Shown: in pieces, positions 1 to 8,962 of the stretch | Numbering within the stretch: the first letter of the stretch is position 1 | Layout of the letters: the number at the start of each line of letters is the position of its first letter | NCBI RefSeq assembly: GCF_022557175.1 | Contig: NZ_CP092915.1 | Location: 5,952,001 to 6,016,000, forward strand | Direction: 5' to 3' | From: Mycolicibacterium sp. YH-1 | GTDB lineage: Bacteria; Actinomycetota; Actinomycetes; Mycobacteriales; Mycobacteriaceae | DNA length: 64,000 nucleotides | The notes under the pieces: model-generated | The model's input: only the letters and a program-made list of their open reading frames with translations | Databases searched by the model: none | What the model was told of the DNA's origin: nothing | Program-made: the position numbers and the translations under genes

Positions 1-1018
1 GATCGATCCCGAACGCCGCGCGCACACCGTCACGGACCGTCCTGGCCAGCGCGATCACATCGGCGGTGGTCGCGGATCCGCGGTTGGTCAGGGCCAGGGC
101 GTGCTTGGTCGACAACGTGGCAGCCGCACCCGCACCCGGGTAGCCCTTGCCGAATCCCGCCCGCTCGACCAGCCAGCCCGCGGCCAGTTTGACCCCGTTC
201 GGGGCCGGATAGTTGGGTACCGGCGCGCCCACGGTGGCCAGGATCCTCTCGAAATCAGCCTTCGTGACCACGGGGTTGGTGAAGAAGGAGCCGACGCTCC
301 ACGTGTCGTTGTCCGCAGCGTCGAGCACCATGCCCTTGGCGGCACGCAGCCCCAGCACCGCCTCACGCACCCGCGCCGGGTCGGTCCGGGCGCCGGCCTC
401 GGCGGCCAGGGTGGTGGCCAGTTCGCCGTAGCGCAGCGGCGCACTGAGACCGGCGGCGTCCAGGGTGAACTCGACCTCCAGCACGACGGCGTGATCGGAG
501 TTCTTCAGCACGCTGTGCCGGTAACCGAAGCCCAGTGCATCGGGCTCGACCCACTCGTCGGCACCGGTCCTTCGGTCGAGCAGCCGCACACGGCTGATGG
601 TGTCGGCCACCTCCGCGCCGTATGCGCCGACGTTCTGCACAGGCGTGGCACCCGCGGAACCCGGTATCCCCGACAGGCACTCGAGCCCACCCAGGCCATG
701 TTCCAGCGAGGTCACGACGACGTCGTCCCACACGGCGCCCGCCTCGGCCCGCAGCACGCGCCCCTCGACACTCACCCCGGAATTGCGCAGGTGCACGACG
801 GTCAGGTCGGTCAGATCATCGGCGATGACCACGTTCGAGCCACCGGCCAACACCAGGGATCGTTCGTCGCCGGGGAGTTCTCGCAGCACCGCGATGATCT
901 GTTCGGTGCGCTCGCACGTGATCAGGCGGCGGGCCACGGGGCCGACACGCAACGTCGTCAGCGGCGCGAGCGGCACGAACTCGCTGACCGCTGCGCCTGC
1001 GATATGCGAACCGACCAC
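1..1018 (-). CDS. murB: UDP-N-acetylenolpyruvoylglucosamine reductase (partial, C-terminus outside window)
   Basis: MurB is the cytoplasmic FAD enzyme that reduces UDP-GlcNAc-enolpyruvate to UDP-MurNAc with NADPH in peptidoglycan synthesis. About 339 codons are visible and the frame is still open at base 1, so the 3' end is missing. Family hallmarks read directly: a GGSNVV FAD-binding loop, a [10 protein letters not shown] stretch followed by QNVGAYG, and SVGSFFTNP carrying the catalytic serine. I start it at the GTG at 1016-1018. No start codon was found in the few codons just upstream, and the divergent DUF2505 gene begins 26 bp away. This matches Rv0482 in M. tuberculosis, which is next to the Rv0481c homologue there too. 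Confidence 0.95.
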   Translation of the reverse strand, partial: MVGSHIAGAAVSEFVPLAPLTTLRVGPVARRLITCERTEQIIAVLRELPGDERSLVLAGGSNVVIADDLTDLTVVHLRNSGVSVEGRVLRAEAGAVWDDVVVTSLEHGLGGLECLSGIPGSAGATPVQNVGAYGAEVADTISRVRLLDRRTGADEWVEPDALGFGYRHSVLKNSDHAVVLEVEFTLDAAGLSAPLRYGELATTLAAEAGARTDPARVREAVLGLRAAKGMVLDAADNDTWSVGSFFTNPVVTKADFERILATVGAPVPNYPAPNGVKLAAGWLVERAGFGKGYPGAGAAATLSTKHALALTNRGSATTADVIALARTVRDGVRAAFGID

Positions 1019-1044
1019 GGGGCGTAACGGTAGCCTGAGCGGCT

Positions 1045-1554
1045 ATGTCACGTTCTTTCGACGTGTCCGCGCGCTACGGCGGCAGCGTCGAGCAGGTTTA
1101 CCGGGCATTCGGGGACCGGCAGTACTGGCTTGCGCGGCTGGCGGATTCGGGTGCTGATGACGCCACCCTCGACTCGATGACCGTCGGATCCGACGGCAGC
1201 ATCGACGTCATCACCACACAGACCCTGTGGGCGAGTCGGTTACCGGGTCTGGTGTCCCAGTTCCACCGCGGCGACCTGAGTTTCGTGCGTGAAGAGACGT
1301 GGACGCCAGTGCGCGACGGGCAGGCAGGCGCGACAGTGCGGGGCTCGATACCCGGCGCCCCCGCATCGCTGTCGGGTACGGCGACGCTGAGCCAGACGGG
1401 TGCCGGTTCCCTTCTGGACTTCGCGGCCACCGTCGAGGTCCGCATCCCTCTGGTCGGCGGCAAGGTGGAGAACTTCATCGGCAGCCAACTGGTCGAACTC
1501 ATCACCGCCGAGCAGCGCTTCACCACCGAATGGATCTCCGCCGGCGCCTCCTAA
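1045..1554 (+). CDS. DUF2505 family protein (Rv0481c homologue)
   Basis: A 169-residue soluble protein with no signal peptide or membrane segment. Length, composition and position beside murB match the actinobacterial DUF2505 family, whose predicted fold resembles SRPBCC/START ligand-binding proteins. The N-terminus (SFDVSARYGGSVEQVYRAF) looks like the first strand and helix of such a fold, and the C-terminal helix ends in TTEWISAG. No catalytic residues are evident and the function is unknown. It is divergent from murB across a 26-bp gap and lies 35 bp ahead of a methyltransferase gene. Confidence 0.8.
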   Translation: MSRSFDVSARYGGSVEQVYRAFGDRQYWLARLADSGADDATLDSMTVGSDGSIDVITTQTLWASRLPGLVSQFHRGDLSFVREETWTPVRDGQAGATVRGSIPGAPASLSGTATLSQTGAGSLLDFAATVEVRIPLVGGKVENFIGSQLVELITAEQRFTTEWISAGAS

Positions 1555-1589
1555 CGCACTTCGGGCCTGGCGGGGTGGACAATCAGGCC

Positions 1590-2372
1590 ATGAGCGGCCC
1601 CATCGGACAGCTCACCCGGGGCACCACCGGCTATAACCGGCTGCGGCGCAGCGACCGGTGGCTGGTGCACTCGCCGCGGGTGCGCGCGGCACTGCAGTCG
1701 GCCGCCGATCCCCTGGTCGTCGACCTTGGCTACGGGGCGCTTCCGGTGACCACCCTCGAACTGGCGTCGCGTCTGCGAAGTGTGCGCGACGATGTCCGCG
1801 TCGTCGGCTTGGAGATTCACCCCGAGCGGGTCGACGCCGCCCGATCGGCGGCACTGCCGGGTGTCGAGTTCGGTCTCGGTGGTTTCGAATTGGCCGGTCT
1901 CACACCGGTTCTGGTGCGCGCCTTCAACGTACTGCGACAGTACGACGTCGACGCGGTGCCCGAGGCGTGGTCGATGATGAGCAGGCACCTGGCAGCAGGC
2001 GGCCTCATAGTCGACGGGACGTGCGACGAACTGGGTAGGCGGTGCTGCTGGGTACTGCTCGACGCGCAGGGGCCCGTCAGCCTGACGCTGGCGTGCGATC
2101 CATTCGCCATCGACAAGCCCTCAGATCTCGCCGAGCGACTACCCAAGGCGCTCATCCACCACAACGTCGACGGGCAACCTATAGGTGCGCTCCTCGCCGC
2201 GGCGGACCGGGCCTGGGCCAGTGTGGCCGGCCACGGGGTGTTCGGCCCGCGGGTGCGCTGGCGCGCGATGCTCGACATGCTCGCCGAGCAGGGAATCCCC
2301 GTCGATCCCCCGCGCCGCCGACTCCGCGACGGCGTGCTGTCGGTGCCCTGGGACACCGTCGCACCCCGGTAG
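1590..2372 (+). CDS. class I SAM-dependent methyltransferase-like protein
   Basis: A 260-residue protein. Residues 43-52 (VVDLGYGALP) form a motif-I-like SAM-binding loop, although the usual GxGxG is replaced by GYGALP. An acidic residue at the end of the next strand (VVGLEIHPERVDAA) fits the ribose-contacting position. Later segments (FNVLRQYD, then AGGLIVDGTCDE) resemble post-motif strands of Rossmann methyltransferases. The ATG at 1590 is chosen over the longer open frame because that frame overlaps the preceding gene. I do not remember a counterpart between Rv0481c and Rv0480c in M. tuberculosis, so it may be lineage-specific. The substrate is unknown, and the degenerate motif leaves activity uncertain. 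Confidence 0.7.
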   Translation: MSGPIGQLTRGTTGYNRLRRSDRWLVHSPRVRAALQSAADPLVVDLGYGALPVTTLELASRLRSVRDDVRVVGLEIHPERVDAARSAALPGVEFGLGGFELAGLTPVLVRAFNVLRQYDVDAVPEAWSMMSRHLAAGGLIVDGTCDELGRRCCWVLLDAQGPVSLTLACDPFAIDKPSDLAERLPKALIHHNVDGQPIGALLAAADRAWASVAGHGVFGPRVRWRAMLDMLAEQGIPVDPPRRRLRDGVLSVPWDTVAPR

Positions 2373-2392
2373 ACCCGCAGTAGGCTCGATCC

Positions 2393-3220
2393 ATGCGAAT
2401 CGCGCTCGCGCAGATCACGTCCAGCACCGATCCCTCGGCCAATCTCAGCCTGGTCGAGGACTACTCACGCCGCGCCGCCGACGCGGGCGCGCGCATGGTG
2501 CTGTTTCCGGAGTCGACGATGTGCCGGTTCGGCGCGCCCCTGGCTCCGATCGCGGAACCGCTCGACGGGCCGTGGGCGTCGGAGGTGCGTGCGATCGCGC
2601 AGCGCTACGGCATCGTCGTGGTGGCTGGTATGTACTGCCCAAGCGGCGACGGCCGGGTCACCAACACGCTGATCGCCGCGGGCCCATCCACGGAGGGCCT
2701 CATCGACGCGCACTATGACAAGATCCACCTCTACGACGCGTTCGGGGTCACCGAGTCCCGCACCGTCGCACCGGGTTTCGAGCCGACCATGATCACGGTC
2801 GATGGTGTCCGGGTCGGCCTGACCACCTGCTATGACATCCGGTTCCCCGAGCTCTACGTCGAGCTGGCCCGGCGCGGCGCCCAGATCATCACAGTGCACG
2901 CGTCCTGGGGTTCGGGTCCGGGCAAGCTCGACCAATGGACGCTGCTGGCGCGCGCCCGGGCTCTGGACACCACCGCCATCGTGGCGGCGGTTGACCAGGC
3001 CTATCCCGGCGATGAGATCGCGGCGAGCGGCCCGACCGGTGTGGGCGGCAGCCTGGTGGCCTCGGCCACCGGCGATGTGATCGCCGCGGCGGGCGCTGAC
3101 GTGCAGTTATTGGTCACCGACGTCGACCTCGCCAGCGCAGAGAAGGCACGGGCGAGCATCGCGGTGCTCGACAACCGCACAGCGTTCGCGTGGTCGAGTA
3201 GGGCACAATCGCTGGGGTGA
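2393..3220 (+). CDS. carbon-nitrogen hydrolase (nitrilase superfamily, Rv0480c homologue)
   Basis: A 275-residue nitrilase-superfamily amidohydrolase. The catalytic triad is visible: Glu40 in LFPES, Lys110 in HYDKIHLYD and Cys146 in TTCYDIRFPE. The DKIHLYDAFG signature is typical of the Nit1/Nit2 (omega-amidase, deaminated-glutathione amidase) branch, so it probably hydrolyses a small carboxamide in the cytoplasm. The exact substrate cannot be read from sequence. The stop overlaps the GTG of the next gene by 4 nt (GTGA), implying translational coupling with the DUF2993 membrane protein, as in the Rv0480c-Rv0479c pair. Confidence 0.9.
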   Translation: MRIALAQITSSTDPSANLSLVEDYSRRAADAGARMVLFPESTMCRFGAPLAPIAEPLDGPWASEVRAIAQRYGIVVVAGMYCPSGDGRVTNTLIAAGPSTEGLIDAHYDKIHLYDAFGVTESRTVAPGFEPTMITVDGVRVGLTTCYDIRFPELYVELARRGAQIITVHASWGSGPGKLDQWTLLARARALDTTAIVAAVDQAYPGDEIAASGPTGVGGSLVASATGDVIAAAGADVQLLVTDVDLASAEKARASIAVLDNRTAFAWSSRAQSLG

Positions 3221-4161
3221 CCGATCCGTGGGCCCGTCCGGCCAACCAGCCACCCCAGGAGCCGACCCCCCCGACCGGTGAGCAGCCGACCCAGCAGCTG
3301 CCTCCGCAGACAGCCCCGCCAACAGCCCCGCCGCCGGCCCCGCCGACTGGCCCGCCGCCGCAGCAGGCTCCCGCAGCTCAGCCACCCGAACCGCCGAAGC
3401 CGCCCAAGACCGGGTCAGCCTTCACCAGGTTCATTCGCGACCCGCTGTCGATCACGCTGGTCATCGTGATCGTGGCCGCCCTCGGGCTGGCAGGCCTGGT
3501 CGGCGGCGAGCTGTGGGCGCGCAGCAAGGGCAGCGAGGTCGTCGCCCAGTCCACGCAGTGCATCGTGCAGGACGGTGTGACGGTGTCGTTCGGCGCTCGC
3601 CCGTTCCTGCTGCAGCACTTCACCGGCCACTACAGCGGTATTCACATCACCACGGCGGGCAACAACATCCGCGAGGCCAAGGGCATGAAGGCCGATATCG
3701 TCATCGACAACGTCACGGTGGCCAACGACGGCAGTAACCGCGGCACCATCGGAAACCTCAACACGACCGTCACCTGGTCAGCCGATGGCATCAAGGAGAC
3801 CATCAAGAAGGCGATCCCGCTGATCGGTAGCTTCGTCAACGGTGTGACCACCAACCCGAGCAACGGCACGGTGGAACTCGATGGCGTGCTGGGTTCCATC
3901 ATCGCCAAACCGCAGGTCGTCAACGGCAGCATCTCGCTGCAGGTCGTCGAACTGACGGGGCTGGGCTTCACGTTGCCGCGTGAGACCGTGCAGCCGGCAC
4001 TGGACGCATTCACCAGCCAGCTGACCAAGGACTACCCGATGGATCTGCGGGCCGACAGCATCGAGGTGACCGACTCGGGCGTGACCACCAAGCTCTCGGC
4101 GCAGAACGCGACCATGGACGCCGGTGCGCCCCAGAGCGGCGACTGCTTCGCCGGCATCTAG
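3217..4161 (+). CDS. DUF2993 membrane-anchored protein (Rv0479c homologue)
   Basis: A 314-residue protein with three parts. Residues 1-65 are extremely Pro/Gln-rich (many PP and PPP runs, cytoplasmic). One transmembrane helix lies at about 78-100. An extracytoplasmic domain of about 200 residues follows, of the DUF2993 type (LmeA-like), whose members are lipid-binding envelope proteins. LmeA-family proteins act in mannan/lipomannan maturation, but this paralogue's role is not established. It starts with GTG overlapping the upstream hydrolase stop by 4 nt. The proline-rich tail could be a protein-interaction region, which is inference. It converges on deoC with only 12 bp between. Confidence 0.85.
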   Translation: MTDPWARPANQPPQEPTPPTGEQPTQQLPPQTAPPTAPPPAPPTGPPPQQAPAAQPPEPPKPPKTGSAFTRFIRDPLSITLVIVIVAALGLAGLVGGELWARSKGSEVVAQSTQCIVQDGVTVSFGARPFLLQHFTGHYSGIHITTAGNNIREAKGMKADIVIDNVTVANDGSNRGTIGNLNTTVTWSADGIKETIKKAIPLIGSFVNGVTTNPSNGTVELDGVLGSIIAKPQVVNGSISLQVVELTGLGFTLPRETVQPALDAFTSQLTKDYPMDLRADSIEVTDSGVTTKLSAQNATMDAGAPQSGDCFAGI

Positions 4162-4173
4162 GCCCGCCGCGGA

Positions 4174-4860
4174 TCAGTCGGGCAGACCGTCCAGAACGGC
4201 GCGCGTGCCAGACAGGCCCAGCCGGGTGGCACCGGCATTGAGCATCGCGACGGCATCGGCCGCGGTCCGGATGCCACCGCTGGCCTTGACCTCGACGGTC
4301 GGGCCGACGGTGGTCGCCATGATCTCGACGGCCCGCACGGAGGCACCGCCTGACGGGTGAAAGCCCGTCGAGGTCTTGACGAAGTCAGCGCCTGCGTCGG
4401 CCGCCGTCCGGCACACGTCGATGAGGGTCTGCTCGCCGGCCAGTTCCAGCAGCGCCGCGGACTCGACGATCACCTTGAGCACGACAGCTTCGGGGAGTGA
4501 CTCGCGCACGGTCGCGACGTCGGCGCGGATGGCGTCGAGATCACCGGCGACTGCGGCGCCGACGTCGATGACCATGTCGACCTCCTGCGCGCCGGCATTG
4601 ACCGCGATGACCGCCTCGTGCGCCTTGACCGCCGAATCGTGTTTACCCGACGGGAATCCGACGACGGTGGCGATCGCCAGGCCCAGCGCATCCGCGCGTT
4701 TGGCTGTGGCCACCATCGACGGAGAGACGCACACCGCGTACACCTCCAGGTCGACGGCCTCCTCGGCCAGGGCGGTCACATCCGCCATCGTGGCCTCGGG
4801 CTTGAGCAGCGTGTGATCGACAAGTTCGGCGACTGCGGCTCGTGTCCAGCGTGTACCCAT
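4174..4860 (-). CDS. deoC: deoxyribose-phosphate aldolase
   Basis: A 228-residue class I aldolase splitting 2-deoxyribose-5-phosphate into acetaldehyde and glyceraldehyde-3-phosphate (nucleoside salvage, cytoplasmic). The Schiff-base lysine is Lys162 in FVKTSTGF. The second active-site lysine is Lys192 in VKASGGIRT, and Asp95 in EVDMVID fits the proton-relay aspartate. The length is normal for the family. The ATG shares one base with the TGA of the upstream secreted-protein gene (TGATG), so the two are probably translated together. The same pair occurs as Rv0478/Rv0477 in M. tuberculosis. Confidence 0.96.
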   Translation of the reverse strand: MGTRWTRAAVAELVDHTLLKPEATMADVTALAEEAVDLEVYAVCVSPSMVATAKRADALGLAIATVVGFPSGKHDSAVKAHEAVIAVNAGAQEVDMVIDVGAAVAGDLDAIRADVATVRESLPEAVVLKVIVESAALLELAGEQTLIDVCRTAADAGADFVKTSTGFHPSGGASVRAVEIMATTVGPTVEVKASGGIRTAADAVAMLNAGATRLGLSGTRAVLDGLPD

Positions 4861-5282
4861 CAGAACGGCTCCTCAGTACCACCGGGATTGCAGCCGGTGG
4901 AGAACATCGTGGCGTCATCGACCTCGGGCCGCCAGGGTTCGAGATTCCAGCTGGACTTACCCGGATCGGCGATCTCGGCGAACTGCCAGTGGCACATGAA
5001 CTGCTCCCGCATGCCCGGGATGTCGGCATCAGGGGAGATCGCGAGCACCTCGGTCCACGCCTCATCACCCTGCGCGATGGTGCCGGGCTGACCTGCCACC
5101 ACGCGGCCTGCGTACGTCGGATAGACACGCAGGCTGGACAGGTCTCCCCACTTGACCCACTCGGTGTGCACGATGAACGGCGGGCCGGTGACGGGATCCG
5201 CGGACGCGGCCGGTGTGGTGACAGGCGTCAACGCGGCTGCGACGGCGACCGCCAACAGCGAGGCGGCGATCAGGCGGGGCAC
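4860..5282 (-). CDS. secreted DUF2599 protein (Rv0477 homologue)
   Basis: A 140-residue exported protein. It has a short basic N-terminus, a hydrophobic core rich in Ala/Leu/Val (about residues 4-20) and a likely signal-peptidase site near ASA-DP (about residue 28). The mature part carries two Cys (in FMCHWQF and STGCNPGG) that could form one disulfide. Length and location match the mycobacterial DUF2599 secreted family. The biochemical role is unknown. It lies between the DUF2516 membrane protein and deoC, which it overlaps by one base, so a polycistronic transcript from hbhA through deoC is plausible. Confidence 0.85.
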   Translation of the reverse strand: MPRLIAASLLAVAVAAALTPVTTPAASADPVTGPPFIVHTEWVKWGDLSSLRVYPTYAGRVVAGQPGTIAQGDEAWTEVLAISPDADIPGMREQFMCHWQFAEIADPGKSSWNLEPWRPEVDDATMFSTGCNPGGTEEPF

Positions 5283-5286
5283 GCCG

Positions 5287-5577
5287 CTACCGCGACTTTC
5301 CCTGAACGTCGAGAATCTTGGGGCGAACGTCGACCATGTAGACGCCGGCCGCGCAGATGACGATGGCGGAGCCGACAGGGGCGCCCAGCAGGTAGGGCAG
5401 CGCCAAAAGCGTTGTACCGCCGAGGATCGCGAGCCAGATCGGCTTGCTCAACTTCTCGGCGGCAGTGAATGCGTCCGGGCGTTGCATCGCGGCGTGTATG
5501 AAGCAGTAGGCCCCGAAAACCAACGCACCAACCATGATGACGAGGAGGACGTAACCCACCAGGCTCTGAGACTGCAC
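5287..5577 (-). CDS. DUF2516 small membrane protein (Rv0476 homologue)
   Basis: A 96-residue integral membrane protein. Hydrophobic segments lie at about residues 6-28 (VGYVLLVIMVGALVFG), 46-63 (IWLAILGGTTLLALPYL) and 66-82 (VGSAIVICAAGVYMVDVRP). A short polar C-terminus with several basic residues follows. Size, topology and position between hbhA and the DUF2599 protein are those of the actinobacterial DUF2516 family. No enzymatic motif is visible. The gap to the next gene in the operon is only 4 bp, and 62 bp separate it from the hbhA stop upstream. Confidence 0.85.
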   Translation of the reverse strand: MQSQSLVGYVLLVIMVGALVFGAYCFIHAAMQRPDAFTAAEKLSKPIWLAILGGTTLLALPYLLGAPVGSAIVICAAGVYMVDVRPKILDVQGKSR

Positions 5578-5639
5578 GCCTCAAGCCTAGGCGGGGTACG
5601 TCCTCCTGTGCCAAATCGGGCCAGGTGACCCGATCGGGA

Positions 5640-6260
5640 TTACTTCTGGGTGACCTTCTTGGCGGGAGCCTTCTTGGCCGGGGCCTTCTTGGCGGGAGCC
5701 TTCTTCGCCGGGGCCTTGGCCGGAGCCTTGGCAGCAGCCTTCTTCACCGGCGCGGCGGCGTTCTCGGCCTTCTTGGGCAGTTCGACACCGACCAGCTTGG
5801 CGGCGCGCTCACCCACGGCGCGGGTCTGCGAGGCGACGGTGCCAAGCGCATCCTGCGTCAGCTCGACAGCCTGGTCGGTGACGGTCTCAACGCGGTGAGC
5901 CGCCTCTTCGAGCGCCGGCTGGCTGCGCAGACGCTCCAGGGCCGCCTCGCCCCGCTCGACGAGCCGGTTGTAGGTTGCGGTCGCGGAATCGGCGTAGCCC
6001 TCGGCAGCCTTGCGCAGCTCATCGCTATTGAGGCGCTCGCGGAGATCGCCCACCTGGCTCGGCAGCTCCTCCTGCAACTTGTTCAGGTTCGCGCGAGCCT
6101 CCTCGACGCGCGCCTCGGCGTCGGTGCGGGCACCCTCGGCGCGCTCGCGCAGCGCGATGACGATCTCGTTCACGGTGGCGAGCGCCAGGTCTGCGGCACC
6201 CACGGCGGCGAGCAACGGAGCCTTCAGGTCTTCAATGGTGGGCTGATTCTTCTCGGCCAT
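5640..6260 (-). CDS. hbhA: heparin-binding haemagglutinin HbhA-like protein
   Basis: A 206-residue surface-associated protein. The N-terminal two thirds (to about residue 160) is charged, helical and largely free of Gly/Pro, consistent with the long coiled coil of HbhA. From about residue 165 to the end comes the Lys/Ala/Pro-rich tail built on KAPAK and KKAPA units, which binds heparan sulfate in characterised orthologues. In pathogens the tail lysines are methylated; here that is inference. HbhA has no classical signal peptide and neither does this protein. The RBS GAGAGGAA lies just upstream of the ATG. Repeat number differs between species, so adhesion strength cannot be inferred. Confidence 0.93.
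   Translation of the reverse strand: MAEKNQPTIEDLKAPLLAAVGAADLALATVNEIVIALRERAEGARTDAEARVEEARANLNKLQEELPSQVGDLRERLNSDELRKAAEGYADSATATYNRLVERGEAALERLRSQPALEEAAHRVETVTDQAVELTQDALGTVASQTRAVGERAAKLVGVELPKKAENAAAPVKKAAAKAPAKAPAKKAPAKKAPAKKAPAKKVTQK
5656..5715. repeat. 15-bp tandem repeat encoding the HbhA C-terminal KKAPA units
   Basis: Four consecutive 15-bp units beginning TTCTTGGC or TTCTTCGC (5656, 5671, 5686, 5701), followed by a shorter 12-bp unit at 5716-5727. On the coding strand each encodes Lys-Lys-Ala-Pro-Ala in register. The units differ at one to three bases, so the array is in frame and slightly diverged. Such arrays can expand or contract by slippage without breaking the reading frame. 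Confidence 0.9.
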
Positions 6261-6335
6261 GTCAGTTCATTCCTCTCAGGATGTTCATGCGGTGTTTTGG
6301 TGTGTTCGTGATTTCAGTTCGCGGTGAGGCGGATG

Positions 6336-6752
6336 TCAGTCAGTAGTTGGCTCCTCATCACTGTCAGAGGCCGCTTCATCAGCTGCCGCTTCGTTCTGCT
6401 GGCGAAACGAGGCGTAGATGTCGAGCAACACCTGCTTCTGCCGCTCGGTGATCGCCGTGTCGGCCACGACGGCGTCGCGCACCTCGCTGGGTTCACTCGG
6501 CTCGAGGATTCCGGCTTGGACGTAGAGCACCTCTGCCGACAACCGCAGTGCCTTCGCGATCTGGTTGAGCACGTCCGCGGACGGCTTACGCAGTCCCCGC
6601 TCGATCTGGCTGAGGTAGGGATTGCTGACACCGGCCTTCTCGGCGAGCTGCCGAACCGATACCTGAGCCGCCTCGCGCTGGGTTCGGATGAAACTGCCGA
6701 TGTCGGACGCGGCGTTGCTTACGACCGCGGTCAGCTTCTCGTCTTGCGACAT
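6336..6752 (-). CDS. XRE-family helix-turn-helix regulator (Rv0474 homologue)
   Basis: A 138-residue DNA-binding protein. Residues of about 18-70 form an XRE/Cro helix-turn-helix (IRTQREAAQVSVRQLAEKAG, then VSNPYLSQIERGLRKPS), followed by a helical acidic tail (DSDEEPTTD). The ATG at 6752 is preferred over a start 69 nt upstream because GGAGGGGG sits 5-6 nt ahead of it. The gene is 75 bp upstream of hbhA on the same strand, so it may control the hbhA operon. I recall the M. tuberculosis orthologue being reported as copper-responsive; nothing in this sequence tests that. Confidence 0.9.
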   Translation of the reverse strand: MSQDEKLTAVVSNAASDIGSFIRTQREAAQVSVRQLAEKAGVSNPYLSQIERGLRKPSADVLNQIAKALRLSAEVLYVQAGILEPSEPSEVRDAVVADTAITERQKQVLLDIYASFRQQNEAAADEAASDSDEEPTTD

Positions 6753-6807
6753 GTTCACCCCCTCCGTCAGTAACCGATTGGCCTCGAAATCAACCGTAAG
6801 ACGGGGT

Positions 6808-6833
6808 GCTAACTTTTGCAAGCACTAGTTAGC
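6808..6833. promoter_or_regulatory. inverted repeat upstream of the XRE regulator (candidate operator)
   Basis: GCTAAC (6808-6813) and GTTAGC (6828-6833) form a perfect 6-bp inverted repeat separated by 14 bp. An inner TTGCAA lies inside it. It lies 55-80 bp upstream of the regulator ATG, in the only AT-rich patch nearby, where a promoter is expected. Autoregulation by the XRE protein is inferred. Confidence 0.45.
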
Positions 6834-6838
6834 GCAGG

Positions 6839-8149
6839 TCAGAACAGCAGCTGGGCTATCGAATAGATGACGAGGCCCGCGAGCGCACCCACCACGGTGC
6901 CATTGATTCGAATGAACTGCAGGTCACGGCCAACATGTAGCTCGATCCGGCGACTCGCCTCGTCGGCATCCCAGCGCTCGATGGTCTCGGTGATGATCGC
7001 TGTGATCTCCGTCCCATACTGCGTCACCAGGTGCTGAGCCGCTCGAATGATCCAGTTGTCGACCTTGTCTCGCAGGTCGGCGTCATCACGCAGCGACTCC
7101 CCGATATGCACGACGGAGTCGGCGATACGCGCGCGCAGCGTCGAGGACGGATCCTCGACCGACTCCAGGATGATGCGCTTGGCCGCACCCCACGCCGTCT
7201 CGGCGGCACGCGCCACCTCGTCGCGAGCCATGATCTCTTCCTTGACCTTCTCCGCACGCGCGATCGTCGTGTCGTCGTGTTGCAGGTCGTCAGCGAACTC
7301 GAAGAGGAACTTTGTGGCCGAGCGTCGCAGCTCGTGGTCGGGGTTGCGGCGCACCTTGTCGGTGAAGTCCACCAGCTCGCGATGTATCCGGTCCCCCACC
7401 AGATGGTCGACCCAGCGCGGCGACCACGTCGGCGAGTCACGCTCGATGACACGCTCAATGACCTCACCCGAATTCAGGGACCACTGGAACGCGCGATCGG
7501 CGAGCAATTGAATCAGGGCCTCCTGGCGGCCGGCCTCCAGCAGCGAGGCCAGCACCCGACCGATCGGCGGTCCCCACTGCGGGTCGGCGATGCGTTTGAC
7601 GATCATCCGGTCCACGAGCTGTTGGATGTCCTCGTCGCGCAGCATCTCGACCAGAACACGCAGTACCGTCGACGCCTCCGCGGCAACCCGCTCGGCGTGC
7701 GCGGGCTCCGACAGCCATTTGCCTGCGCGGCCCGACACCTGGGCGTCTCGGAGCTTCGTCTCGACCACCTCAGGAGACATGAAGTTCTCCCGGACAAACG
7801 TCCCGAGACCCTCGCCGAGCTGGTCTTTCTTGCGCTTGATGATCGCGGTGTGCGGTATCGGGATGCCCAGCGGATGCTTGAACAGGGCCGTCACGGCGAA
7901 CCAGTCGGCGAGTGCACCCACCATGCCCGCCTCCGCGGCAGCGCGGACGTAGCCCACCCAGGGGTCCGCACCGCGCGACTGGGCCCACGTGCACAGCAGA
8001 AAAACGATGGTCGCGCCCACCAGAAACCCCAGGGCAACGACCTTCATTCGGCGCAGGCCACGGCGCCGTTCGGCGTCAGCAACGGAGTCGATTCCGGCCA
8101 GAGTTTCGGCGAAGCTCGCTCGCGCCTGCGCGGTGGGTCGGTGTGACAC
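6839..8149 (-). CDS. DUF445 family membrane protein (Rv0473 homologue)
   Basis: A 436-residue DUF445 protein. A transmembrane segment lies near the N-terminus (about residues 35-60, VVALGFLVGATIVFLL). The conserved DUF445 region GALADWFAVTALFKHPLG follows, then a long charged helical central domain. A C-terminal hydrophobic hairpin (about 415-436, VVGALAGLVIYSIAQLLF) ends the protein. DUF445 (YjiN-like) proteins have no settled function. The start is GTG with GGTGGA a few bases upstream. It ends about 85 bp upstream of the XRE regulator start on the same strand and is divergent from the TetR gene. Confidence 0.88.
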   Translation of the reverse strand: MSHRPTAQARASFAETLAGIDSVADAERRRGLRRMKVVALGFLVGATIVFLLCTWAQSRGADPWVGYVRAAAEAGMVGALADWFAVTALFKHPLGIPIPHTAIIKRKKDQLGEGLGTFVRENFMSPEVVETKLRDAQVSGRAGKWLSEPAHAERVAAEASTVLRVLVEMLRDEDIQQLVDRMIVKRIADPQWGPPIGRVLASLLEAGRQEALIQLLADRAFQWSLNSGEVIERVIERDSPTWSPRWVDHLVGDRIHRELVDFTDKVRRNPDHELRRSATKFLFEFADDLQHDDTTIARAEKVKEEIMARDEVARAAETAWGAAKRIILESVEDPSSTLRARIADSVVHIGESLRDDADLRDKVDNWIIRAAQHLVTQYGTEITAIITETIERWDADEASRRIELHVGRDLQFIRINGTVVGALAGLVIYSIAQLLF

Positions 8150-8257
8150 TCCACCATCATGCCGTCATCACGACAGGGACCCGTGCGTCCCATCGTCCGG
8201 CCGCGATCCATCGGCCGTATCATCGGGGGCAACATAGGGAACGGAATACGGGGATAC

Positions 8258-8962
8258 GTGGCACAGCAGACCCCAGCCGGGGCGGTGAAGACCGATGGCC
8301 GCAAGCGACGCTGGCACCAGCACAAAGTCGACCGCCGCAATGAGCTGGTCGACGGCACGCTGGTAGCCATCCGCAGTCGCGGCAGCAACGTGAGCATGGA
8401 CGAGATCGCCGCCGAGATCGGCGTCTCCAAGACCGTGCTGTACCGGTACTTCGTCGATAAGAACGACCTCACCACCGCGGTGATGATGCGTTTCGCCCAG
8501 ACCACCCTGATCCCCAACATGGCCGCCGCCCTGACATCCAACCTGGACGGCTACGCGCTGACCCGGGAGATCATCCGGGTGTATGTCGACACCGTCGCCG
8601 CCGAACCGGAGATCTATCCGTTCGTGATGGCCAACAGCTCGGCGAGCAAGAGCAAGGCCGTCGCCGATTCCGAGCAGATCATCGCTCGCATGCTCGGCGT
8701 CATGCTCCGGCGACGGATGGCTGAGGAGGGCATGGACACGCACGGCGCGCAGCCATGGGCGTTCATGATCGTCGGGGGTGTGCAGCTGGCCACTCACTCG
8801 TGGATGTCGCACCCCCGGATGACCGCCGACGAACTGATCGACTACCTCACGATGCTGTCCTGGAACGCGTTGCGCGGAATCGTCGAGGTGGGCGGATCGC
8901 TGGAGAAGTTCAACGCGCAGGCGCATCCATCCCCAACCCTGCCTCCTCAGCTGCTTGACTGA
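8258..8962 (+). CDS. TetR-family transcriptional regulator (Rv0472c homologue)
   Basis: A 234-residue TetR regulator. The N-terminal HTH (about residues 30-75) reads VSMDEIAAEIGVSKTVLYRYF, followed by a helical ligand-binding/dimerisation domain with a hydrophobic core (PWAFMIVGGVQLATHSWM). The GTG at 8258 (GTGGCACAGCAG) is chosen over an upstream ATG at 8159. It yields the same length as the M. tuberculosis orthologue as I remember it, and the longer version would overlap the divergent promoter region. It overlaps the PPK2 gene by 8 nt if that gene uses its TTG start. The ligand is unknown. Confidence 0.88.
   Translation: MAQQTPAGAVKTDGRKRRWHQHKVDRRNELVDGTLVAIRSRGSNVSMDEIAAEIGVSKTVLYRYFVDKNDLTTAVMMRFAQTTLIPNMAAALTSNLDGYALTREIIRVYVDTVAAEPEIYPFVMANSSASKSKAVADSEQIIARMLGVMLRRRMAEEGMDTHGAQPWAFMIVGGVQLATHSWMSHPRMTADELIDYLTMLSWNALRGIVEVGGSLEKFNAQAHPSPTLPPQLLD

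Noticed and set aside
5656..5715. Short tandem repeats that could be mistaken for a CRISPR array
   Set aside because: Units are 15 bp with no spacers, in frame with and encoding the HbhA Lys/Pro/Ala tail.
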